Position numbers and translations under genes: made by a program
Shown here: positions 9,627 through 18,664 of the stretch, in pieces
Numbering within the stretch: the stretch's first letter is position 1
Layout: each line of letters starts with the position of its first letter
Notes under the pieces: generated by a model
Database searches by the model: none
Told to the model about the DNA's origin: nothing
The model's input: only the letters and a program-made list of their open reading frames with translations
From: Clostridium thailandense
GTDB taxonomy: Bacteria > Bacillota > Clostridia > Clostridiales > Clostridiaceae
Reading direction: 5' to 3'
DNA: 58,721 nucleotides
Assembly (NCBI RefSeq): GCF_019207025.1
Contig: NZ_JAEEGC010000049.1
Coordinates: 1 to 58,721 of the forward strand

Positions 9627-9686
9627 AAGATTCTCCTTAATACTAATATTTTTCTTAACTTTTGCTTATATTATTAATTTAAGCTT

Positions 9687-9715
9687 ATAATAACATACTT
9701 TAATACGTTTTTCAA
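9687..9715 (-). promoter_or_regulatory. psuK promoter
   Basis: On the minus strand TTGAAA (9715-9710) and TATTAT (9692-9687) are separated by 17 bp, about 60 bp upstream of the psuK start. Two direct copies of GCTTATA lie at and just downstream of the -10 box. They are possible sites for the helix-turn-helix domain of PsuK itself, which is an inference. Confidence 0.6.
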
Positions 9716-9720
9716 GCAAA

Positions 9721-9749
9721 AAATAAAAAGCCTAAGATATTTTATAGGC
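9721..9749 (-). terminator. Small intrinsic terminator beyond element A
   Basis: A short GCCTA/TAGGC stem is followed on the minus strand by TTTTTATTT. It probably ends the SIR2-like transcript after it has crossed element A. Confidence 0.5.
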
Positions 9750-9823
9750 ATATAATTACATAACTATTTTCTCTATAACTAATTGTATTATGTAATTCTC
9801 TTATATAAGATATCTAAAGCTTT

Positions 9824-10154
9824 TATAGAGAACGATACCAGAAAGTAGACTTATACAAAGGGATATGTTCTCGAAACTGAAAGCACATATAAAAACTTTT
9901 TAATCAATCTTAGCGAGGTATTTTAGAAAATCTTAGATCCTTTGATATGTCTGAGGTACGAGTTTATCAATGGTTCTTTGAAATATATGAAACTCCTCTT
10001 CCTTTCGTCCGAGGAGTAAGCGATTCGCACAAAATCAAAGATTTTGGCTCTCTGCTTAATTACTGAGCCTTAGATTGATTAAAAGTTTTTATAGTGCCGA
10101 AGTTTGGGAACATATCCCGGAGTGTAAGTCTACTTTCGGCCGTATTTCTCTATA
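9824..10154 (-). repeat. Palindromic structured element, copy A (full length)
   Basis: A 331-bp imperfect palindrome bounded by TATAGAGAA and TTCTCTATA, 9 bp beyond the stop codon of the SIR2-like gene. The arms pair almost throughout (9824 onward with 10154 backward). They are interrupted at three places by the same asymmetric loops found in copies B-D: AYYAG opposite GGCCGT, ATACAAA opposite CGGAGT, and CTGAAAG opposite CCGAAG. The inner part carries the conserved loop TGAGGTACGAGTTTAT at 9952-9967, identical to copy B. Copy A has about 95 bp more than B in its 3' inner arm, including two small hairpins (ACTCCTC/GAGGAGT and AAAATC/GATTTT). There is no open reading frame. Orientation is defined so that the GGCCG side is the 3' arm. 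Together with 9627-9823 this accounts for the whole gap between psuK and the SIR2-like gene. Confidence 0.85.
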
Positions 10155-10163
10155 TTTGCAGTT

Positions 10164-11684
10164 TTAATCTCTATTAATAGGAAATCCCTCATTAAAATAT
10201 TCTTTAGGATATATCAAATCTATAATTTTTTCTCTAGTACATTTACCGTCTTCCATAAATACACCTGGTATCCCCTTAAGTGACACTCTTACATTTTTAA
10301 TATTAAATATGTCACATACATTTTCTATACATTCAACTACAGATTTATCCCTATCTTCTTTAACATACTTGTCTATGTCTTCACCTCTCAACCAATCAGC
10401 ATCTCCTGTATAATTTTCATCAAAATTTATTACAGTGCATTTCAATTTATCTTTATCATTTCCAGATATTGAAGACATAAAAAAGGTTTTTACCATAATA
10501 TCATCTAACGGCAGACTATATCCTGCAAAAATTATATGTTTAGCATTTTTCATAAGTAGTCCCATTTCAGTTTTTATTTCTTCTAATGGTGGTATACTTC
10601 TTTTTTTAGCTAAAGTCTGCATAATTAAAGGCATATCATAAGGATAAGTTATTTGACCACAATAAGGACATTCAATAGCTCCTCTTTTATGTTCACTTTC
10701 TTTTTTAGTTTTATATTTCCAATTTTTTTGAAGTCCACCCAATACCGATGGTCCAAAAACTTCAGTAGACAATCTATCCCATCTACCTCCAAAGGTAGTT
10801 ATATATTTACCACATTCAGCACATATTCTTGATCCAAATATACCATGTGGAAATAATATTTTCCCTATTCTAATTATCCTAGATTGGTATTTGTAATCAT
10901 TAACTCTCTTACATTGAGATTCATCCGATGTATACCATATCTCTGCTTCATCATTTCCGATTTCTGTCGACGCTATTCTAGTACCAAAATCATCAAATAG
11001 CCTTAAATTTAATCCATCCTTCATCTTCATAGGATTATCATTCTCTTCTTTATGCGCATTAAAAATATTCCACATAAGTATTGGGTCCCAGTTGAAAGAC
11101 ACTATTGCATAAGAATATAAATAAAACCTTCTAGTATCTCTCTTATATCCTCTTTCTTCAAAGCATTTCGATTCATCTTTCATAAGCTCTGTAAGTATTT
11201 TTGAAAGTTGATAGTAAGGCTCTACAAGATTTTTATCCATATAACCAGGTTTACTTTGTACACTAAGTCTTTCTAATTCCTCTATGAGTAAAATTAGACA
11301 TCTCTTAGCACCTATTATTCTCTCAACTCTTAAAAATTCCGTTTTTCCATTACAGAATGCATTAAACCCCATACCATTATCTATAAGTTGATCTAGCATT
11401 GTAAAAAGCTCATGCATATTCAATTTTGTGTTAGTATCTATAATTGTTGTTAATGCCTTTAAATCATATATCTTAGATAACTTAGAATCCTTAATCAAAT
11501 CTTCTGTTACAAGTTTTATGAATGCATTTTTCAACTTTTCATTCTTACTTTCTAAAAACGAAAAATCTCTTTTGTTTATTTTTATTACTAGTTGTATTAA
11601 TTCCTTTGTTGCATATAGCCCAAGGGATTTAGTTGCTCCAGCACCCCATAATATTACCGTCTCTGGCCAATATTTTTCAGGCAT
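10164..11684 (-). CDS. SIR2-like zinc-ribbon protein, putative antiphage NADase
   Basis: A protein of 506 residues with a divergent SIR2-type NAD-binding fold. The features are GAGATKSLGL at 14-23 (NAD-binding loop), SFNWD at 196-200 with the likely catalytic N198, FPHG at 278-281 with the likely catalytic H280, and a late GYSLPLDD at 388-395. Two CxxC pairs (C288/C291 and C339/C342) make a zinc ribbon. The motifs match the SIR2-like domains of ThsA, DSR and similar antiphage proteins, which degrade NAD+, rather than true deacetylases. There is no transmembrane segment and no partner gene, so it would act alone. It is monocistronic, with ribosome site AGAGGTG, and lies beside element A. The link to defence is inferred from family resemblance only. 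Confidence 0.75.
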   Translation of the reverse strand: MPEKYWPETVILWGAGATKSLGLYATKELIQLVIKINKRDFSFLESKNEKLKNAFIKLVTEDLIKDSKLSKIYDLKALTTIIDTNTKLNMHELFTMLDQLIDNGMGFNAFCNGKTEFLRVERIIGAKRCLILLIEELERLSVQSKPGYMDKNLVEPYYQLSKILTELMKDESKCFEERGYKRDTRRFYLYSYAIVSFNWDPILMWNIFNAHKEENDNPMKMKDGLNLRLFDDFGTRIASTEIGNDEAEIWYTSDESQCKRVNDYKYQSRIIRIGKILFPHGIFGSRICAECGKYITTFGGRWDRLSTEVFGPSVLGGLQKNWKYKTKKESEHKRGAIECPYCGQITYPYDMPLIMQTLAKKRSIPPLEEIKTEMGLLMKNAKHIIFAGYSLPLDDIMVKTFFMSSISGNDKDKLKCTVINFDENYTGDADWLRGEDIDKYVKEDRDKSVVECIENVCDIFNIKNVRVSLKGIPGVFMEDGKCTREKIIDLIYPKEYFNEGFPINRD

Positions 11685-11758
11685 TCTATCACCTCTAAAA
11701 AAATTGTGAAATACTCTTAGTTACAAATGTATGATAACCACTATTCATAATTATAATT

Positions 11759-12253
11759 CTACTTTCGTTCTAAAGTCTTAAATACATGTACATGCTTGTT
11801 TTCTTCATCAAGTATTCCCTCTTTAACTTCTATTACTTTCCACTCTTTTTCATCGTATTCAGGTAAAAAAGTGTCTCCTTCAATATCTTCATCTATTTCT
11901 GTTAGATACATCCTGCTTGCATAGGGAAAGAGTAATGAAAAAATTTCTTCTCCTCCTATTACAAAATATTCTTTTTCGTCTTTGATATATGACTCTAACT
12001 GTTCCTGGCTATTTATTATAGTTACTCTTTTATCATCTGACTTATAGTTTTTGTCTCTTGTTAATACTATATGATGCCTGTCTTTTAGTATTTGTGGAAG
12101 GGATTCAAAGGTTTTTCTTCCCATAATCATCGTCCTAGTTTTACTTGTAGTGACTTCTTTAAACTTTTTCAAATCATTAGGCAGATACCATGGCATTTTG
12201 TTATCTATACCTATAACATTATTTTTTGCTACAGCAACAACGAAACTTAACAT
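11759..12253 (-). CDS. folA: Dihydrofolate reductase
   Basis: A protein of 164 residues that reduces dihydrofolate to tetrahydrofolate with NADPH. Typical motifs are VVAVAKNNVIGIDNKMPWYLPNDLKKFK (substrate site with W and D), MIMGRKTFESLP and YFVIGGEEIFSLLFPYASRMYLTEID. Length is normal for the chromosomal enzyme. It is preceded by GGAGG and lies 19 bp downstream of element C, which separates it from yjjIW. The other folate genes of this window (pabABC, folP) form a distant operon at 26.6-30.3 kb. Confidence 0.97.
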   Translation of the reverse strand: MLSFVVAVAKNNVIGIDNKMPWYLPNDLKKFKEVTTSKTRTMIMGRKTFESLPQILKDRHHIVLTRDKNYKSDDKRVTIINSQEQLESYIKDEKEYFVIGGEEIFSLLFPYASRMYLTEIDEDIEGDTFLPEYDEKEWKVIEVKEGILDEENKHVHVFKTLERK

Positions 12254-12271
12254 TCCATTTCCTCCATTCTA

Positions 12272-12377
12272 TATAGACACCTACGGCCGACACTTAACTT
12301 ATTCTCTGGGATATATTGGCATTCTTCCGACACTATATCCCTGCGTATAAGTTAAGTGTCTAGTGTAGGTATCTATA
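12272..12377 (+). repeat. Palindromic structured element, copy C (internally deleted)
   Basis: A 106-bp palindrome in the opposite orientation to A and B, bounded by TATAGACAC and TATCTATA. Its left arm matches the complement of the right arm of copy B, and its right arm the complement of the left arm of B, with the whole central part missing. It keeps the ACGGCC side at the left, opposite CACTAG, and the TTCTCT/ATACGCA loop. The TAG stop codon of yjjW (12373-12375) lies inside its TATCTATA end. It separates yjjW from folA on the same strand. Confidence 0.85.
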
Positions 12378-13209
12378 CTACAATTACATTTTTACATCCA
12401 TTCCTAGTTGCAACACCCTTTAATTCTTCTATCATTTCATTATCTGGTTGAACAATTTCTATTTTTTCCGTGCGCACACCAATAGGTCTATATTTTATAA
12501 GCTTATATCTTATCTCGTTGTCTAATGATGCAATTAATTTGCTTATTTCATTTACATTATTAAAGTTATTTAAAACATTAGGCACCACTACAGTTCTAAC
12601 TTCATATAGTTTATTTATACTGGCAAGATACCTTGCGTTTTTTAATACCATATCATTATCTCTTTCTGTAAGCTTTTTATGTTCATCGTTATCAAAAGAC
12701 TTTATATCTAACATAACCATATCTGTTAAATCCACGAGCTCTTTATTTTTACTAAAATCTGTAGACCCATTTGTATCTACAAATATTGTAAGTCCTAATT
12801 TTCTTACCTCTTCAAATAGATCAACTAGAAATTCCTTTTGTAAAGTACATTCTCCTCCTGATACAGTAATTCCTGAAATAAAGGACTTAACTTTCGTAAT
12901 CTCCTTTAATATTTCATCCACACTCATTTCTTTCGCCTTAGGGCCACAATCATTTGGGCAGCTCTTAATACATTCTCCACAGTCCTTACATTTCTCTTCA
13001 TCCCATATAACTGAGCCTCCCACTATAGATATAGCATCAAATCTGCAAATAAGAACACAAGCTCCACATTGCCTGCATTTCTTAATTGTTTCTGGATTAT
13101 GGCAATATAGACAGTTAAAATTGCATCCTTGGAAGAATATCGCTGTTCTGTTTCCCGGTCCATCTACCAAGCTAAAAGGAATAATTTTATTTACTAGACC
13201 TTTAAGCAT
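12373..13209 (-). CDS. yjjW: YjjW-family glycyl-radical enzyme activase
   Basis: A radical-SAM protein of 278 residues that would install the glycyl radical on YjjI. The radical-SAM cluster motif is C29, C33, C36 (GCNFNCLYCHN). It is followed by an inserted ferredoxin-type domain with two cysteine quartets (C45-C55 and C74-C84), typical of activases other than PflA. The GGECTLQ segment binds the methionine moiety of SAM. Its start ATG overlaps the end of yjjI (ATGCTTAA), so the pair is translationally coupled. The stop codon lies inside the terminal repeat of element C, so insertion of that element may have altered the last residues. Confidence 0.93.
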   Translation of the reverse strand: MLKGLVNKIIPFSLVDGPGNRTAIFFQGCNFNCLYCHNPETIKKCRQCGACVLICRFDAISIVGGSVIWDEEKCKDCGECIKSCPNDCGPKAKEMSVDEILKEITKVKSFISGITVSGGECTLQKEFLVDLFEEVRKLGLTIFVDTNGSTDFSKNKELVDLTDMVMLDIKSFDNDEHKKLTERDNDMVLKNARYLASINKLYEVRTVVVPNVLNNFNNVNEISKLIASLDNEIRYKLIKYRPIGVRTEKIEIVQPDNEMIEELKGVATRNGCKNVIVV

Positions 13210-14701
13210 CTTTTCTTACCTTTCTTTCAAGTACTCTCGAATTTTTAACTGCACCAAGTCCAAGTGCTACTGTATCTTGAAGTACTTGTTCTCCTCTATC
13301 TAGTTTCTCTATATCTGATCTTTTAACAAGATATCCTGTTATTCTTATTACATCGCTATCTGCTGAATATAAAGAAAAATATCTCATATCTTCCTTAAAG
13401 GCACCTTTTACTATATCCAATACAGCCTTGGGATTATTCTTAGCTGTAGTTTCAAATGGGAATATATCTCCAATACCCGATGGAAAATATTTATGGAATT
13501 TTGCACTTTGAGTTAAATGTATATATAATTCTGGTTCTTCTCCAATTGGTATTCTACATCCTGGGCTAGTGCCTTTATCTGTTTCAATTCCTACTTGAGC
13601 ATGTAATAAAAAATGTCCTTCTGTCACTTCACAGTATGAATTAGTTCTATTGTTTACTACCTCATACATTTTTTCGATTATTGTAATTCCTAATTTATTA
13701 GCTTCTTCACTATGTCCAAATCTATCCTTTTGTTCTTCTGCTTTAAGTAAAGTGTTTACACACTCAGCGAGTCCAAACATACCAAACATAGCAGTAAATC
13801 TATCTCTACTTATTAATCTTTCCTTAACTAAAAAATTACTTTCAAAAAAACTACTTTCTTCTACAATAAATTTTATTCTTTCATCCATATAATCTGACAT
13901 TTTTAACATTGTATCTGGAAGTATTTTATTTATAAATTCTTCTTTATCACTAGCTTTTTTAGCTAATGCTGCCAAGTTTAATCTAACTAAAGTATAACTT
14001 CCGCCCCCAATGTACAAACCATTATAGCAGCTTGCTATACCATAACTCTTGTACTTATCGAATTCCTTCGAAAATATTTCATCATTAGCAAAGCTTGGTT
14101 TTGCCGTAACTAGAGCTGTACTTACTGCATCTATAGCAAAATCTTCTGGAGTATTTTTACTATATTTTAATGTTATGTTAGGTATGGCTGTTTGAAGTTC
14201 CCTTTGAACCTTTAATATTATTCTTCCAGCTTTAGTTTCCATTGGTCCGATATTTGCATGGCAAAAGGAATCTGTTATTGTTCTATCTATATGCAACAAA
14301 AATAGTTTTATTGCTTTATAAGCTTCTTTCTCATCTTCTATAAAAGGATCAAGCAATGTATCAATATTGCCTATATATACAGGCATAGATGTAACTGATG
14401 GAACATGTTTGTACAAAATTAGCAAATTATTTGTTGCTTCCCATATATCCTTGGCTGATTCTAGTCCTAAAAATTCGCTGCCTTGTTTCATAAATTTTTC
14501 ATAATCAGGTACTATATATCTTGGCCTATATGGAGCATTTCCTTCATTCAAGTCACATATTATACCTTCATCTCTTAACTGCTGCACTTCTGAGCTTATA
14601 TTTAATACATTGAGAGTAGCCTCAGCCTCATGAGCAAGAGTTAAGACTTTTTGTTCATATGTCAACGTTTTATCTTTTACTACTTTTAAAATATTTTCCA
14701 T
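13202..14701 (-). CDS. yjjI: YjjI-family glycyl-radical enzyme of unknown substrate
   Basis: A protein of 499 residues of the YjjI glycyl-radical family. The C-terminal radical motif is RITGYLVK, with the radical Gly at about 456, and the thiyl Cys probably lies in the ASCYNGLYIGGG segment. The protein is much shorter than pyruvate formate-lyase (747 residues here). The YjjI substrate is not established; the family is widespread in anaerobes and always has YjjW. It is coupled to yjjW by an 8-bp overlap. The ribosome site GGAGATG precedes the ATG. No metabolic neighbours help to define the reaction: ABC exporter genes lie upstream and folA lies beyond element C. Confidence 0.93.
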   Translation of the reverse strand: MENILKVVKDKTLTYEQKVLTLAHEAEATLNVLNISSEVQQLRDEGIICDLNEGNAPYRPRYIVPDYEKFMKQGSEFLGLESAKDIWEATNNLLILYKHVPSVTSMPVYIGNIDTLLDPFIEDEKEAYKAIKLFLLHIDRTITDSFCHANIGPMETKAGRIILKVQRELQTAIPNITLKYSKNTPEDFAIDAVSTALVTAKPSFANDEIFSKEFDKYKSYGIASCYNGLYIGGGSYTLVRLNLAALAKKASDKEEFINKILPDTMLKMSDYMDERIKFIVEESSFFESNFLVKERLISRDRFTAMFGMFGLAECVNTLLKAEEQKDRFGHSEEANKLGITIIEKMYEVVNNRTNSYCEVTEGHFLLHAQVGIETDKGTSPGCRIPIGEEPELYIHLTQSAKFHKYFPSGIGDIFPFETTAKNNPKAVLDIVKGAFKEDMRYFSLYSADSDVIRITGYLVKRSDIEKLDRGEQVLQDTVALGLGAVKNSRVLERKVRKDA

Positions 14702-14821
14702 ATTGCTTCATCTCCAAATATAATTATTATTTATTATTATTTTATAATTGTTATCATATTTTTGCAAATTCTTTAATTTTCCTGAGAAGTAATTCCATAA
14801 AAATATTATTAAAAGATACAA

Positions 14822-16636
14822 TTACACCTGTTTATAAAGCTTATAATAAAAACCTTTCTTCCTCATAAGCTCCTCATGATTACCTATTTCCTTTACTTCT
14901 CCTTTATTGAGCACTATAACCTTATCTGACTTTTTTACAGTTGACAATCTATGTGCCACTGCTATAGTGGTTCTGCCTTTCATTAATTTCTCTAATGCCT
15001 CCTGAATCAAAAACTCCGTTTCTGTATCAATATTTGAAGTAGCCTCATCCATAACTAAAATTGCAGGATTAAATACTAACGCTCTGGCAAAGGAAATAAG
15101 TTGTCTCTGTCCCATGGAAAGTGTTGTTCCTTTTTCATTTATTTTATGTTTATATTCATCATTAAAAGCTTCTATAAAATAATCTGCATTTATATATTCA
15201 GCAGCACTCTTTACCTCTTCTAAAGAAATATCTTTATTAAACAATCTTATATTAGTTTCTATATCACCAGCAAATAAAAATACATCCTGAAGTACTAAAC
15301 CTATATTTTTTCTTAAAGCTTTCTTTTTTATATGTTTTATATCTATTCCGTCTATTAATATTTCACCCTTTTGATGTTCATAAAAACCGCAGATTAAATT
15401 TGTTACACTGGTTTTACCAGCTCCAGTTGCACCTACAAAAGATACTGCTTGCCCGGGCAATATTTTAAAGGAAATGTCCTTTAGTATCCAGTTTTCCTCT
15501 TCATAGGCAAACCAAACATTTCTAAACTCTATCTCCCCTGTTAATTTATCTAATTCACAAGCATCCTCCTGATCTTCTTCAACTTTTTCATTTAATATAC
15601 CAAATATTCTTTCTGCAGATACCATGGAGCTTTGATAGGTATTATATTGATCTGTAAGTTCAATAATTGGTTGAAAAAGCCTGTTTATATAATTTATAAA
15701 AGCATAAATAGTCCCTACTTCTATAGTTCCTTTAACAAGTCTTATTCCTCCGTAGCCTAATATAAGTGCCAAAGATAAAGTCTTAACCACATCCATGAAG
15801 GGCCTAAAGATTCCAAAAAGAGCTATTTGCTTTAAATTTGCATTATAATATTCCTTATTTATATCTTCAAATTCTCTATATTTCTTGTTTTCCATATTAA
15901 AAATTTGAATTATTTTCATGCCTGCTATATTCTCAGACATAAAGCTATTTATTAAAGATAACTTATTTCTTATATCACTAAAAATCTTTCTTGCTTTTTT
16001 CTTAAATAAAAGGGTTACAATAAACATTAAAGGTGTTGCTAGTAAACATATAAGTGTAAGCTTTAAGTCTAAACTTAGCATAACAAAAAGTATTCCAACC
16101 ATAATAAATAAATTTTGTATAAAACCTATTATAACGTCTGTAAACATATCATTTAAGGAATCCGTGTCATTAGTAGCTCTCGTCACAATTTTTCCAATAG
16201 GATTTTTATCAAAATAAGAAATAGGCAGTTTTTGTATATGAGTAAAAATTTTTTCTCTAAGGTTCATAATAATTTCCTTAGCTGTTCTCTCCAATATGTA
16301 AGTCTGAAAATAGCTCATAACAAGTTCTAAAAGCATAAATACAAAATACATTATTCCTAAAACTTTTATTCCATTTTCACATTGTTTTAAAGTCAAAGTA
16401 CCAGTTATTCCTCTTTTTATATAATCATCAATAGCTATTTTTATTATATATGGTCTTGCAAGCTGAGAAGAAGATACTAAAAGAATTAAAAATAAAGACA
16501 AAAGGAAGGGCTTCCAATAGGGGCCTGCGTATTTTACAAGTTCTTTTGTTATTTCTCTATCACTATTTATAGAGGTTCTTTTATTATCCTCAAGCCTTTT
16601 GCCTTTAGAACCTCCAAAGTTAACTCCTTTTGCCAT
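14822..16636 (-). CDS. ABC exporter half-transporter with catalytic (consensus) Walker B
   Basis: A protein of 604 residues: six membrane segments in roughly residues 38-330 and an ATPase domain in about 370-600. Walker A is GATGAGKT, the signature is LSMGQ (one substitution from LSGGQ), Walker B ends MDEATS with a catalytic Glu, and the switch His lies in AHRLST. It lies 11 bp downstream of the second half-transporter (16648-18402), so the two form a heterodimer of the BmrCD/LmrCD/TM287-288 type. Probably it expels drugs, lipids or peptides; the substrate cannot be read from the sequence. The ribosome site GGAGGG is strong. Confidence 0.9.
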   Translation of the reverse strand: MAKGVNFGGSKGKRLEDNKRTSINSDREITKELVKYAGPYWKPFLLSLFLILLVSSSQLARPYIIKIAIDDYIKRGITGTLTLKQCENGIKVLGIMYFVFMLLELVMSYFQTYILERTAKEIIMNLREKIFTHIQKLPISYFDKNPIGKIVTRATNDTDSLNDMFTDVIIGFIQNLFIMVGILFVMLSLDLKLTLICLLATPLMFIVTLLFKKKARKIFSDIRNKLSLINSFMSENIAGMKIIQIFNMENKKYREFEDINKEYYNANLKQIALFGIFRPFMDVVKTLSLALILGYGGIRLVKGTIEVGTIYAFINYINRLFQPIIELTDQYNTYQSSMVSAERIFGILNEKVEEDQEDACELDKLTGEIEFRNVWFAYEEENWILKDISFKILPGQAVSFVGATGAGKTSVTNLICGFYEHQKGEILIDGIDIKHIKKKALRKNIGLVLQDVFLFAGDIETNIRLFNKDISLEEVKSAAEYINADYFIEAFNDEYKHKINEKGTTLSMGQRQLISFARALVFNPAILVMDEATSNIDTETEFLIQEALEKLMKGRTTIAVAHRLSTVKKSDKVIVLNKGEVKEIGNHEELMRKKGFYYKLYKQV

Positions 16637-16647
16637 ATACTCCCTCC

Positions 16648-18402
16648 TTATAATTCCTCAGATTCTTCCTGTGAAATCTGCTTTTTATACATTCTATAAT
16701 ATAATCCCTCAATTTTTATAAGCTCTGCATGAGACCCTCTCTCTATTATACTGCCTTTATTTAATACAATGATTTCATCAGCATGCTTTATGCTGGAAAT
16801 CCTATGTGAAATTATTATACAGGCACTGCTTTTACAGATTTCTTTTAATCCATCTAATATATTCTTCTCTGTATTTGTATCCACCGCGGATAAACAATCA
16901 TCAAATATAAGTATAGATGGCTTCTTGATTATAGCCCTAGCAATAGATATTCTTTGTTTCTGACCTCCAGATACATTTACTCCTCTTTCACCAAGTACAG
17001 TATCAAATTTATTTGGAAAATCCATAATATTATCATAAACCTGACTTATATGGGCTGACTCTTCTATATCTTTTATATCATAACTATCTTCTGAAAAACC
17101 TATATTATATTTTATTGATTGAGAAAATAAAAAATTATCCTGAGGAACATATCCTATATTATGACGAAGCTTTTCTATTGGAATTTCCGTGATATCTATA
17201 CCGTCTATAAGTAATTGACCTTTCTGCTCAGGGTTATACAGCCTTAATATTAAACTCCCTAGCGTAGATTTTCCACTTCCTATTTTTCCAACTACAGCTG
17301 TGGTTTTTCCAGGTTCTATAGTTAAATTTATATTCTTTAATACAGGCTTAAACTTATTATTATAAGAAAAGGTTAAATCTCTAAATTCTATTTTTCCTCT
17401 AAGCTTAGAATTATTTAAATCAAGTTCCTCTTCTTTTTCATCAAATATTTCTGTTTTTTCATCAAATAAATTTTCTATTCTATCACTAGAAGCTTTTCCC
17501 TTTTGAATGGTGTTTACTATAACTCCTATAAATTTTATTGGTCTTACTAAAACCCCTATATAACTATTTACAGCAATAAAATCACCTATAGTTATTTGTT
17601 TTTTTAATACCAATGAGGAACCATAAACTAAAACAAATAAATATGAAATAGAACTTATAAACTCAATTAAAGGGTAAAATATTCCCCAAACTTTAACTAA
17701 TTCAATATTTGTTTCATAATTTTTTTTATTTATAACTTTAAAGTTTCGGGCTTCCTCCTGCTCTTGTACAAAAGCTTTTATTACTCTAATTCCAGAAACA
17801 TTTTCCTGAACCTTTTCTGTTAAATCGGAAAAGGACTCTTGAACCTTTCTAAATTTTTTATTTATTATAAGTCCAAATTTTGCAACTATAAATATTAAAA
17901 TAGGTATAGGTATAAAAGCTATTAATGCAAGTCTCATATTTATAGTTTTACTCATTGCAATAATACTTAAAACCATTAGAAAAAATGTATCTATAATAAG
18001 GTTTGTACCTCTACTTAAAGCTACCCTTACAGCTTTAACATCATTTACAGATAAAGCCATCAATTCTCCTATAGTCTTTCTACTAAAAAAACTCATAGAA
18101 AGCTTTTCTAAACGTCTAAATATTTCCTTTCCCGTTTCATATTGAAATATTATTGATGCTCCCATTATTTGAAGTCTAGTAAAATAATTTAATATAAAAA
18201 CAGCTGCAGCAATAATAAATATAAATAACGGATATTTACTTATATTGCTTATATTTATACTTCCAAATTGAATGCCATCAATAAGCTTCCCGGTAATTAT
18301 AGGTATAGATATTTGCAAAAGATTTATAATTAGTAACGCAACAATTCCTTTTATATATCTTTTTTTATTTTTAAATACAAATTTTTTTATTCTTCCAGAC
18401 AT
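16648..18402 (-). CDS. ABC exporter half-transporter with degenerate Walker B
   Basis: A protein of 584 residues with six membrane segments (about 15-310) and a C-terminal ATPase domain. Walker A is GKIGSGKST and the signature is VSGGQ. Walker B reads FDDCLSAVD, with Asp in place of the catalytic Glu, and the switch is SHRISS. The degenerate site thus forms from this subunit's Walker motifs and the partner's LSMGQ. The consensus site forms from the partner's Walker motifs and this VSGGQ. This is the asymmetric layout known for heterodimeric multidrug exporters. First gene of the two-gene operon; no regulator is next to it (the genes upstream are divergent). Confidence 0.9.
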   Translation of the reverse strand: MSGRIKKFVFKNKKRYIKGIVALLIINLLQISIPIITGKLIDGIQFGSINISNISKYPLFIFIIAAAVFILNYFTRLQIMGASIIFQYETGKEIFRRLEKLSMSFFSRKTIGELMALSVNDVKAVRVALSRGTNLIIDTFFLMVLSIIAMSKTINMRLALIAFIPIPILIFIVAKFGLIINKKFRKVQESFSDLTEKVQENVSGIRVIKAFVQEQEEARNFKVINKKNYETNIELVKVWGIFYPLIEFISSISYLFVLVYGSSLVLKKQITIGDFIAVNSYIGVLVRPIKFIGVIVNTIQKGKASSDRIENLFDEKTEIFDEKEEELDLNNSKLRGKIEFRDLTFSYNNKFKPVLKNINLTIEPGKTTAVVGKIGSGKSTLGSLILRLYNPEQKGQLLIDGIDITEIPIEKLRHNIGYVPQDNFLFSQSIKYNIGFSEDSYDIKDIEESAHISQVYDNIMDFPNKFDTVLGERGVNVSGGQKQRISIARAIIKKPSILIFDDCLSAVDTNTEKNILDGLKEICKSSACIIISHRISSIKHADEIIVLNKGSIIERGSHAELIKIEGLYYRMYKKQISQEESEEL

Positions 18403-18664
18403 AGTCCCACCTGTCCTAGCATATTTATTTCTCTTATTAATACTTCTTTTGACATAATAATTGAATATCTAACTTTAATTATATTCTAAATAACTCAATA
18501 TAGTAAATAAATAACGAAAATCAAAGTATCTTTGCCTCTTTATATTTTCTCTAAGATATATTTCAAACCTAAAAAATCCTCGTAACCATTTCATAACTAC
18601 TTTTCAACGTATATGATTTATAATATTAATTATAGAAAAGTAACTTAAAGGAAGTGTATTATAT

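Noticed and set aside
9824..10154. Element A as a group I/II intron, IStron or known riboswitch
   Set aside because: It lacks intron catalytic-core motifs and does not interrupt a gene. It lies 3' of one gene and far from the next start.
12470..13303. Plus-strand open frame of 277 codons
   Set aside because: It is exactly antisense to yjjW and the end of yjjI, has no ribosome site and has the Ser/Leu/Phe-rich make-up of a reversed AT-rich gene.
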